A stretch of 64,000 bases of DNA, taken from the NCBI GenBank assembly GCA_963575745.1, contig CAUYUJ010022083.1:62501-126500 (forward strand), given 5' to 3'. The DNA comes from Prorocentrum cordatum. Taxonomy: Eukaryota > Sar > Dinophyceae > Prorocentrales > Prorocentraceae. The notes beneath the pieces are model-generated. The model had not been told where the DNA came from. It saw only the letters and a program-made list of their open reading frames with translations, and searched no databases. The position numbers and the translations under genes were made by a program. Below, piece by piece: positions 55,093 to 64,000 of this stretch; position 1 is the first letter of the stretch; every line of letters begins with the position of its first letter.

Positions 55093-57655
55093 CGACGCGT
55101 TGTTGGACGCTAGATTGGGCCCACGTGGGTTCGGGCAGGACGCGGCCAAGCAAGAGTTTATGGTGTTCTTTTGGATGCGCGGTGCATGCCTGGAGGAGAT
55201 ATAGAGAAAGAGGGGCGGGGTGGATCTCGTGGGCTCCATCGAGGAGCAAGCTCGATACCTGGCCCCCGGGTGGTTCTTCGGGATACCGCGCGCCATGAAA
55301 TTGATAGACGTATCGCGGCTTCTCGGGTCTCATTCAGATATGGGTTCAGAGTGGAAATTCAAGCGTTTACCATTGCAGGGCTTCGCCTACAACTCTCTCT
55401 TGAACGGCCTCCAGGCCTTCGTGCTGGCCGAGTCTGACTATTCTCGGCTGGAGGCCGCTCTTACTCGATTCTGTCGAATTGCGATGGCTGGAAAGGCCGT
55501 TGGCTGGACGGGCAGTCACCAGCGCGCGATGGCGAACGTCGAGCTCTTGAGATTTTGGAAACTTTCGATCCCATCCCTGGAGTTGCGTATTCGGCGTGTT
55601 CGATTGGTTCAAAGCTGGGCCCAACGGCCCCTCCGCCATCTTCAGGTTCTCGGTGCTCTGTTCGGGGAATTTCTTCTTGAACAATTGGGTCCTCTCACGG
55701 CGTCGGGGGGGGCGCATCCGTCTGCGTGCCCCAGACCTCCGCCGCGTGGCTGAGAAGCTGGGCAGGGATATATTTGACGGAGTTGCTCAGGACTTCAGGT
55801 CTTTGCTCGACGAGGCGACTGCCTCGCTCTTTGCTGGCGTGGATGTCTCTGCTTACAGATCGAGGCAGCGCGCCGTGCCGTGCGAAGTGGAGGAGACGCC
55901 GCGCGGACCTGGCGACTCTCAGTGCCTGTGGGGATGCTGGCTCCCCCCTCGAGGACAGCCCAGGGGGATCTTGTGAGACATCATCGAGCACCCGCAGGGG
56001 TCTCATGAACCACCTCATGGGCACTAATGGGCTCCGCAGTGTATGCCATGCTGCTGCTCCTACCAACGTATCTAATCACTGCAGACAAGTATTCGCATGC
56101 AAGGCAAACGCTGCAAGACATGTGATGGGCTCTGTGTTTCGTGGACATTGCCAAACAGTGGGCCCCTCTTCCTTGAAAGCGGTTATCTCCGTGTCCTCCT
56201 TCGCCTGCCCTGTCTGCGAGTTCGACGGCTCGAGCCCCGGCGATTTCTGCGATCACCCCGGCGCCCGCCTCCAGTATCGGCCGCGCCCACGCGTTGAAGA
56301 TGCCGGATGGCGAGCCGAGCCAGATGGTCGTGGGGCCTCCATCTTAGCACAGCCCCCCAGAGAAGAAGCGCCCGAAGGGTCCAGGAGAAGAAGGGTGTGG
56401 GGGGCGCTGGCAGAAAGGAGGAGGCGCAGCTTAGTCGGGAACGCGTCGAAGGCGGACGACAGGTTGATCCTGTCCCTGGCTCGTGAGGTCGCGGGCCTCA
56501 AGAGCGCCGTGCACCGCGGATGCGAGGTGCCAGACGCGCCGGCCGGCCTGGCAGCAGCGGGCAAGGAAGCAGACGTCAGGCGCAACGCCCAGAGCGCCGA
56601 GGTGAAGAAGCTCGAAAAAGATGGCCAGCAAGTCAACCGCAAAGTGCGAGGCCCCCCCCCCACGCCCGCGCGGTGATGGAGTCTATCCTGTGCGGCGCTG
56701 GCACGTAGCTGCCAGACGGCTCAAAGCAGACGGAGATCATGCTGCGCGACGAGATGAAGGAGCACTACGCCAAAGGGATCTTCGCGAACGGGATCACAGC
56801 TCAGAAGTTGGGCAGGGTGATCCCGTGCAAAAGGGCGCAGGTGCTGAGGGCGGAGCAACGCGAGAAGCGCAGGGCCATCATTTCGTGCAGCTTCCACCGA
56901 GACGCGGGCCTCGGCATCGCTCGCTCGAGGCGGCTGGATCAGTCGATGGAATCCGAGGGGGGGGGTCCTCCTGGCAGGCGCGCCCCCGCGCGGGCCACTC
57001 GAGAGGGAGTTGGCGGAGGTGGTCGGCCCCGAGGAGTAGGTGTAGGCAGCGGCAGCGGTCAGCAACCGCGCAGTAGCAGCAACCACAATGCTTACATAGA
57101 GCTCCTCGACATCATAGATGGGCCCAGCGTGCATTCCCAGCAGGCCCTGCTGGGGGCCACTCGTTCGTGCTTTCTCCCGCCCAGGACCTCGGGGACCTCG
57201 GGGGCTTCTTCGGGGAGCGAGCGATTTCGTAAACTCGTGGCCCGTGGCGCGATCCCATCAGCAATAATTAATCGACCTGCCCTGAGCACATATGCTGCGG
57301 CACTTCTTCCGGGCCCGCGTCCAATCACTCCGATTATATACGCCCCTAGAGCTAAGAAGGGTTCCAAAGGCGAGGGGGTGGATCGGGGGGCGGCGACTGG
57401 GCATGGGTGACGGGGGCCCCCATGCCTTGGGAGCCTGCGCCCCACGGGCTGCGTGCCCAAGAATGGGGATGCAGGACAATGGCCAGTGCCGCTGTCAGCA
57501 GAGTGCGCCGGCTCTTTCGATGTCGGGGGGTGCAGAAGCAACCCGACTCAGAGTCCTATCGCTGGATATAAGCCTGGTGCAGCGAGCTGTGGCAGTATGA
57601 CAGAGGTGACGGCAGGATTCCATGAGGTATTCATCCATTCATTCCTCCCTTCCCT
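55093..57655 (+). mobile_element. Module C: LINE 3' part
   Basis: Near copy of the module B segment. RT-thumb-like frame at 55220-55753 (FAYNSLLNGLQAFVLAESDY). The C-terminal Cys/His part is split between frames: 55596-55976, then open from about 55980 to 56676. A one-base difference in a C run at about 55947 relative to B causes the split. The tail has ATTC repeats at about 57630-57645. Confidence 0.65.
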
Positions 57656-57933
57656 CCCTCTATCTTCTTCCCTCCCTCTCCCTCGCTAACTCCATCGCTT
57701 TATCTCGCCACCCTTCTCCCCCCCCCGCCCGCGCTGCAACGCGCACCTCGGAAGTCAACCGTGCCGCGCGTCGGCCTCCAGACCGCCACTTGAGAATCCC
57801 TTCCCCCCGCTCTCTCGAAATAGTGATGGCCATGGTGGACGCATAGTGTAATTTGGCCGTCCGTCCCAAGCATTTAGGTTCAGGCAGACATGGAGCATCT
57901 TCCATGTTGCTTGAATTCCACACGCGCGGAAAC

Positions 57934-58479
57934 ATGCAAGCGTCGGGCCATTTTTTTCGGTTCCGTGGGATGACGGTCCAGATGACATTATGGACCGCGC
58001 GGTCCGCTGTCGCGGTCGTTATCAGTCTCAGCGTACCCATGGCGACTTCGATCGGTGTGAGCTCCACACTGGAGTGCGCAGATGACGACGCCCAAATTAC
58101 TGCGTTTGCCAGCGGCATCGGCGTCAATAGTAGTGGTTGTGCTGAGGTGAAATCGTATTGCAATGCCGAGGCCGTTCCCGACGCCGCTCCCGGCGCTGGC
58201 GTTCACATGTTGAAGGTATCATGTTGTCGAAGGGTGGTTTTATGTCTCCTAGGTCCGGCCGTGGCAGTGGGCCATACGTTGAATTATGCCGTTCCCAGAT
58301 GTGCAGTGCAGCTGCTCCAAAATTGTTCGATGCGTGGGCCCTGGAACGGGCCGTTTTCTGACGGCTCCGAGGCCCGGCGAGGGACCTTGGGAGGCCGAAA
58401 GCAGCCCAAAACCGCCCGCTTCCATTCCGTGGCCATTGTGGCTCAAGGTGAACGCGTCGCGTTGGATCGTCGCTACTGA
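57934..58479 (+). CDS. Module C: short secreted Cys-rich ORF
   Basis: ATG 57934, alternative ATG 57970. The signal-like segment ([19 protein letters not shown]) and the domain ([39 protein letters not shown]) match module B with a few substitutions. The frame stays open to 58479, overlapping the relict spliced leader at 58426, but texture after SCC is poor, so the true coding part probably ends or splices near 58230. Function is unknown. Confidence 0.5.
   Translation: MQASGHFFRFRGMTVQMTLWTARSAVAVVISLSVPMATSIGVSSTLECADDDAQITAFASGIGVNSSGCAEVKSYCNAEAVPDAAPGAGVHMLKVSCCRRVVLCLLGPAVAVGHTLNYAVPRCAVQLLQNCSMRGPWNGPFSDGSEARRGTLGGRKQPKTARFHSVAIVAQGERVALDRRY
58426..58447 (+). other. Relict spliced-leader sequence, copy C
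   Basis: Identical to copy B (two differences from the remembered dinoflagellate leader), 73 bp upstream of the ATG at 58520. Confidence 0.8.
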
Positions 58480-58519
58480 ACATTCATTGCTGCACTTTTT
58501 GGCGTTCGTCATCACAAAC

Positions 58520-59935
58520 ATGGTACACAGACTGATCTTTCCCGCGGCATTCGCGCTCGCTTACATTGTTGGCGCCGATATGCAGCTCATGCAGATGTCA
58601 GTGAATGGGTCGGACGGTATGGACGCCGCAGAGCTACGGACTGAAGCAGTGTGTGAGCTGGGATGCACGCGTTGTGGGTATAACTGGTACACCATGCACT
58701 GGAATTCTGGTAGTCCGACTATTCATTGGGGCAAGTATTGCAACTGCTGCGGTGGAACCCAAGGACAGCAAGACGTGTGCAAATACGTTTGCACGGGACG
58801 GACGACGCCGTACCCGACGCCGTACCCGACGCCGTACCCGACGCCGAAGCCGACGCCGAAGCCGACGCCGTACCCGACGCCGTACCCGACGCCGAAGCCG
58901 ACGCCGAACCCGACGCCGTACCCGACGCCGAACCCGACGCCGAACCCGACGCCGAACCCGACGCCGTACCCGACGCCGAAGCCGACGCCGAACCCGACGC
59001 CGAACCCGACGCCGAACCCGACGCCGAACCGACGCCGAACCCGACGCCGAACCCGACGCCGTACCCGACGCCGAAGCCGACGCCGAACCCGACGCCGAAC
59101 CCGACGCCGTTCCCGACGCCGAAGCCAACGCCGAACCCGACGCCTTACCCGACGCCCTACCCCACGCCCTACCCCACAGCTTTCCCAACGTCTTACCCCA
59201 CGGTTTTCCCGACGCCTTACCCCACGGCCTTCCCGACGCCCTACCCGACGGCTTTCCCGACGGCCTACCCCACGGCTTTCCCGACTCCCTACCCGACGTC
59301 ACTTCCCGACGCCCAGCCCGACGCCCAGTCCGACGTATCCTTTGGGTTGGCCGACGCCAAGTCCAACGTTTCTTCCCGCAGCTCCCATGGCGGGCGGAGC
59401 CGCCGGAGGCGTGGCTGCCACCGGCGATCCGCACCTTCAAAACGTTCACGGCGAGCGGTTCGATTTAATGAAGCCGGGCAAACATGTTCTGATAAACATC
59501 CCTCGTGGAGTGAGCGCTGATGACGCATTGCTTCGGGTGCAGGCCGATGCGCGTCGATCGGGTGGAAGTTGTTCGGATATGTATTTCAAAGAATTGAACA
59601 TTACAGGCTCTTGGGCAGAGGCTAAGCAAGTTGGAGGGTATCACTACAGCGTACGGCAAAACGCCGTGACGATTCCGCAATGGGTCGTTGTTGGTCCTGT
59701 CGAGCTGAAAGTCGTCCACGGACGCACAGAGAGTGGCAACTTGTACTTGAATGTGCATGTGAAGCATTTGGGGCGATCAGGATTTCCCGTCGGAGGCTTG
59801 CTTGGGGAAGACGACCACAAAGAGGTGATGACTCCCCCGGCGTCTTGTACCAAGCGCACGTCTTTGCTGAAAGTGGTGACGAGTGGCCAGGCACCTTCCT
59901 CCGAGTCGCCACTTGCAATAGCAACCTTCGCGTGA
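58520..59935 (+). CDS. Module C: secreted Pro-Thr-repeat protein with VWD-like domain (only uninterrupted copy)
   Basis: 471 codons from ATG 58520, which opens a signal peptide ([19 protein letters not shown]). The Cys-rich head matches B apart from single changes. The repeat begins as P-Y/K/N-P-T; a missing C at about 59030 shifts the frame and the next 90 residues read RRRTRRR and RPTPRLS. A second indel at about 59301 (12-bp unit lost, one A gained) restores the frame before [12 protein letters not shown]. The C-terminal VWD-like domain is identical to that of B. This copy can make a full-length protein, but with a highly basic linker segment in place of the Pro-Thr one. An earlier in-frame ATG at 58286 is less likely because it lies upstream of the spliced-leader relic. 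Confidence 0.7.
   Translation: MVHRLIFPAAFALAYIVGADMQLMQMSVNGSDGMDAAELRTEAVCELGCTRCGYNWYTMHWNSGSPTIHWGKYCNCCGGTQGQQDVCKYVCTGRTTPYPTPYPTPYPTPKPTPKPTPYPTPYPTPKPTPNPTPYPTPNPTPNPTPNPTPYPTPKPTPNPTPNPTPNPTPNRRRTRRRTRRRTRRRSRRRTRRRTRRRSRRRSQRRTRRLTRRPTPRPTPQLSQRLTPRFSRRLTPRPSRRPTRRLSRRPTPRLSRLPTRRHFPTPSPTPSPTYPLGWPTPSPTFLPAAPMAGGAAGGVAATGDPHLQNVHGERFDLMKPGKHVLINIPRGVSADDALLRVQADARRSGGSCSDMYFKELNITGSWAEAKQVGGYHYSVRQNAVTIPQWVVVGPVELKVVHGRTESGNLYLNVHVKHLGRSGFPVGGLLGEDDHKEVMTPPASCTKRTSLLKVVTSGQAPSSESPLAIATFA
58806..59335 (+). repeat. 12-bp coding repeat, module C
   Basis: CCGTACCCGACG-type units, with two indels (about 59030 and 59301) that switch the reading frame inside the array and back. Confidence 0.95.
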
Positions 59936-60529
59936 CCATGCGGGATGCTTGAGAAGTGGGTATATGACAAGCAAGTGCGCCATTTCGGGCGACGCATGCG
60001 GCAGTGCTTTCCAGTGCAAAGGAGAGCTGGCTCTTTTACAGGGCTTCTGAGACTTCTGTGCATGGTTCGTGCCACCTTGCACCACTCTCAGCGGCTGTCT
60101 GGCAGCATCTTGTTTTCACTCCGATGCTCCCGTTGCTCGCCGAATCGAGCTGGCATCCCTGCCAGCCGACCTGCTCCGACCTGCAACGGCTGACAAACAG
60201 TGGCTACTTCCCAGGACAGTCGTTCGCTAGCTTCAAGGGGCGGAGACCAAGGGGGCTTGCTTCCTCCGCCCTCCCTCCCCCTCCCCATCCCTTTCCTTCC
60301 CAGTCTGCATCCTGTGTCCTCCTTTGACCCTCCGCATGTCAGGCTGCTTGCGCCAACCTCGGCCACCGCGCAGCAGCATAGCGGGGCGTAAATCGAGTTT
60401 GCAGCCCGTTCCAGTTCAGCGCCTTGTTCGAGCAAGCGCCGTTCTGGAGTACCCTCTCTTTTTTCTTGGTTGTTTCCGCGGCCGTCTTTGAGACAATGTT
60501 TGGGCATCGTAAGGTCCTCTTGGGCCGAA

Positions 60530-63032
60530 TCTGAGCCACATTGGGCTGTCCTGGGGCCTTCTTGCATGGCGTTTGGGCAATCCTGGGGCCGACCTTGGCA
60601 GCCTTGAGGGCGGTTTGTGGCCGTCTTGGGGCTTTTTGTTGGGGGCCTCGTGGGCCGTCTTCGACGGCTCTCAGGTCCTCTTGGACTATCCTCGGGCCGT
60701 GTTGGGCCGGGGTGGGCCGTCCTGAGGCTCTCTCCTTGGGCCGTCTTGTGGCTGTCTTGGAGCTTTTTGTTCTGGGCCTCGTGGGCCGTTTTCGAAGGCT
60801 CTCAGGGCCTCTTGGACTGTCCTCGGGCCGTGTTGGGCCGGGGTGGGCCGTCCTGAGGCTCTCTCCTTGGGCCGTGTTGGGCCGTCTTGGGCCGTGTTGG
60901 ACCGATTACGACCACTTCGGACTGTTCAGCAGCTGCTTCGGTCAGATTACAACCACTGGAAACAGACTGATCGCAACCTGAAGGATTCCTGCACACATCT
61001 ATGTGGAGACCACCGGATTGCAACCGCGCCAAGAGTTTCGGCAGAGCTTCTCTTCCGCAGAGCTTCCGCAGAGCTTCTGCAGAGCTTCTGAGGAGCTTCT
61101 GAAGAGCTTCTGCAGAGCTTCCGCAGAGCTTCCGCAGAGCCTAAGCAGGCCTCTCAGGAATCTGCTGATTCGTAGGATCTCCCGGATTCTTTTTGGATTC
61201 TCGGAGGCCTTCTCTGGAATCTGGCAAGGAGTTCTTATGATTGCCTAGGGGGCCCTCTCAGGAATCTGGCAATTGGTAGGATCCCTTGGAATTACTCGGG
61301 TTCCCTCGGAGGCCCTCCCAGGAATCGGAGCAATTGGTGGGACCCCGTCGCATTCGTAGGATTGCATAGGAGGCCCTCTTAGGAATCTGGCAATTGGTAG
61401 GATCGTTAAACATTCGTGTGGTTCCTGTGTAGGCCCTCCCAGGCATCTGAAAAAATGGTAGGATCCTTGGGAATTCCTAGGATTGCCTAGGAGGCCCTCT
61501 TAGGAATCCAGCAATTGGTAGGATCCATAGGAATTCCTAGGGTTACTTGAGAGGCCCTCTCACGAGTCTGGAAATTGATAGGATCCCTGGAAATTCCTAG
61601 GACTCCTGAGGAGGCCCTCCCAGAAATTTGGGAAGTGGTAGGACCCGTAGGAATTCTTAAGATTCTTACGGATCCTTCTCACGACTCTGGCAATGAGCAG
61701 GATCTTTAGGAATTCCTTGGATTCCCTCGGAGGCCCTCCCAGGAATCTGGGAATTTGTAGGATCCGTGGGAATCCTTCAGTTTCCCGAAGAGACCCTCTT
61801 AGGATTCTGGCGAATTCCTCAGACGAATCACATTGGAGTCGTATGCGAATCACATCGGAATCGTATACGAATCACATAGGAATCGTATACAGACCGCGTA
61901 GGAACCGTACACGAACCACACTGGAATCGTATACGGATCATGGCCAAGTTCGAGCTCGAGTACATGTGTTTAGCTGAGATCATGATCGGCCGTCGGTGGT
62001 CGGACCGATCGCAACCGCTTCTTCAGATTCTCATTGGCCGGCTTCAGGGAGAAGGGAGTTCAGTGCACCCAGAAGCGCTCTTACGATCTCTCTCTCTTTC
62101 TCGCTCTAAATCGGCACCTTATTGAAGCGACCCAAAAACATCACAGCCACTTTGGACCGATCGCAATTGGTTGCTCTCAGGAATCTGTTGATTCGTAGGA
62201 TCTCCTGGAATTTTAAGGATTCCCTTGGAGGCCTTCTCTGGAATCTGGCACATGATCGTCGGAATTCGTAGGATTGCCTAGAAGTCCCTTTCAGGAATCT
62301 GGCAAATGGTAGGATCCCTTGGAATTCCTGGGGGTCCCGAAGAGGCCCTCCCAGGAATCTGAGCAATTGGTGGGGCCCCGTCGCATTCTTAGGATTGCGT
62401 AGGAGGTCCTCTTAGGAATCTGGCACTTGGTAGGATCGTTAAGAGTTCTTGTGGTTCCTGTGGGGGCCCCCACCAGGCATCTGAACAATTGGTAGGATCC
62501 TTGGGAATTCCTAGGATTGCCGAGGAGGCCCTCTTAGGAATCCAGCAAAGGGCAGAATGCTTAGAATCTCGCATGATTCCCTCAGAGGCCCTCTCACGAG
62601 TCTGGGAATTGAAGGGATCCCCGGGAATTCCTAGGACTCCTGAGGAGCCCTCCCCCCAGAAATTTGGCAAATTGCAGGATCCGGTGGAATTCTGAAAATT
62701 TCTTACGGATGCTTTTTTTAAAATCTGGCAATGAGTAGGATCCTTGGGAATTCCTAGGATTCCCTCGGAGGCCCTCCCAGGAATCTGGGAATTGTAGGGT
62801 CCGTGGGAATTCTTCAGTTTCCCGAAGAGACCCTCTTAGGATTCTGGCGAACTCCGCAGACGAATCACATCGGAGTCGTATGCGAATCACATGGGAGTCG
62901 TGTACGAATCACATAGGAAACGCATGCGAACCGCATAGGGACCGCATACGAGTCACATGGGAAACGTATGCGGATCATGGCCACGTCGAGCTCGAGTACA
63001 TGTAGCTGAGATTGTGATCGGCCGTTGGTGAT
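60530..63032. repeat. Module C satellite block
   Basis: GGCCGTCTTGGGG units (60530-60910), 11-bp units (61035-61145), 60-bp block 1 (61150-61800), 22-bp units (61825-61935), a CT tract (62085-62105), 60-bp block 2 (62180-62840) and 22-bp units (62860-62975). From 62216 to 63032 the sequence matches module A (41297-42113) without any difference that I could find, although the rest of module C is closer to B. Confidence 0.9.
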
Positions 63033-64000
63033 ATCGGCGGGTGCTGCCGGCGTTCTTTCAGATTCTCTCCTCCGGCCGCGAGCCAGGGAGTTAGGTGCGC
63101 GCAGAAACCGCTATGAATCTATCTATCTAAGAGAGAGCGTGAACCTCGGAGAGAGCGTGAACCCCCGCCGCTTATAACTGTTGGAAAATGGCCAACCTGT
63201 TCCTCCCTCCTGAAACCCAGGGGGTCGCCCCCCCCCCCCTCCCCCCCCCCACCGAAAATCCCCCCCCCCCTGCTGAAACCCTAAATTTCACCCCTCCCCC
63301 CCCCCCCCCCCTCCCCTTCCCCCGGCAAAGCCCACCCCTACCCCTAACCCCTCCACCCCCCCTCCCCCCCCCCCCGCCCGCTCGAAAACGGGGGGGTCAC
63401 AACCGTTCGAACCCCCCCCCCCCCCCCCCCCCCCCCTCCGTAATCCGGAAAAAACCGGGGGGTGGTCACTACCGGTTCGAACCCCCCCCCCCCCCCCCCA
63501 CCCCCCCCCCCCCCTACTCACCGCCAGCAAACGACTCCCGGTCCCCACCACCGTCCGCATCACATCCCCCACTGGTGTTCCCAGCACTACTGTCCTCACC
63601 ACCGCTGTCCCCACTGGTTCCACCACCGCCCCTACTGTCCCCACCAGTGGCCCCACCACTGTCGCACTGTCCCCGCTGTCCCCAGAACTGTTCCCACCAC
63701 GGTTCCACCACTCTCCCCACTGTCTCCACGGCCCCAACCACTGCCCGACAATCCCCACTGTCCCCACTGTCCCACTGACTCCTCCGCTGTCCCACTGAGC
63801 TGTCCCACTGTTCGCACCACTGTCCCCACTGTCCCCACCACTGTCCCCACTGTACCTCCGTCCCATTGTCCCACCGCCGTCCTCGCCACCGCCTTCACCA
63901 CTGTCCCCACCACCATTGTACCCTCCACTGTCCCACTGTTTCCACCTCATTCCCATTGTCCCCACACCACTGTCCCCACCACCACCGTCACCACCACTGT
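63033..64000. other. Poly-C-rich end region, no gene
   Basis: The first 100 bp resemble the start of the next module stretch (compare 42110-42210) but with many scattered differences. Then long C runs (63220-63520) and an imperfect CCACTGTCCC minisatellite (63600-64000) follow. Frames here are products of composition. The change in texture suggests poor consensus quality or a true simple-sequence boundary. Confidence 0.6.

Noticed and set aside
63276-63350. Telomere-like CCCTAAA and CCCCTAACCC strings
   Set aside because: Only single occurrences inside C-rich sequence, not a tandem telomeric array.
63188-63965. Pro-rich plus-strand and Gly-rich minus-strand frames at the window end
   Set aside because: They follow from C runs and the CCACTGTCCC repeat; no start context or domain.

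Overview
This window looks like nuclear DNA of a dinoflagellate. The strongest clue is a relict spliced leader: a 22-base block ending in GGCTCAAG occurs in three tandem copies (37691, 47961, 58426). In two copies it matches the canonical dinoflagellate spliced leader, as I remember it, at 20 of 22 positions, and it lies about 70 bases upstream of an ATG that opens a signal peptide. High GC content, microsatellite-filled introns, a tyrosine-recombinase retroelement and LINE relics fit the same assignment. The genus is not determined; a GC-rich species such as Prorocentrum is possible, but that is only inference.

Layout. (1) 772-14570, minus strand: a large retroelement with four chained ORFs: a small membrane protein, a Gag-like protein, a conserved retroelement protein, and a 2120-codon ORF with reverse transcriptase, RNase H, a possible methyltransferase remnant, zinc clusters and a C-terminal tyrosine recombinase (DIRS-like). 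A 221-bp direct repeat pair lies at its 3' side. (2) 16013-18066, minus: a broken transposase-like gene. (3) 19013-21880 and 25813-30655, minus: two intron-rich host-type genes of unrecognised function, interrupted by (CTC)n, (GGA)n and (CAT)n introns. A 1.2-kb array of 11-bp units (22618-23825) lies between them. (4) 30880-34440: a repeat-rich junction with a clustered inverted repeat and arrays of an AGGAGCACGGCAGA unit that switches orientation. (5) 34443-63032, plus strand: three tandem copies (A, B, C) of a module of about 10.2-10.5 kb. Each carries the 3' part of a LINE, a short cysteine-rich secreted ORF, a secreted Pro-Thr-repeat protein with a VWD-like domain, and a block of 60-bp, 22-bp, 11-bp and GGCCGTCTTGGGG satellites. 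The 5' (endonuclease) part of a LINE follows copies A and B. (6) 63033-64000: poly-C-rich, apparently low-quality or simple sequence.

All recognised coding regions left of about 30.7 kb are on the minus strand and all those right of about 34.4 kb are on the plus strand, so the window contains a divergent strand switch. Each VWD-like gene copy has a different lesion: A has a nonsense codon in the upstream ORF and a frameshift in the signal peptide, B has a nonsense codon in the repeat, and C has a -1/+1 frameshift pair that the repeat tolerates. Exon boundaries are estimates from coding texture. Family assignments rest on visible motifs and memory, not on database searches.
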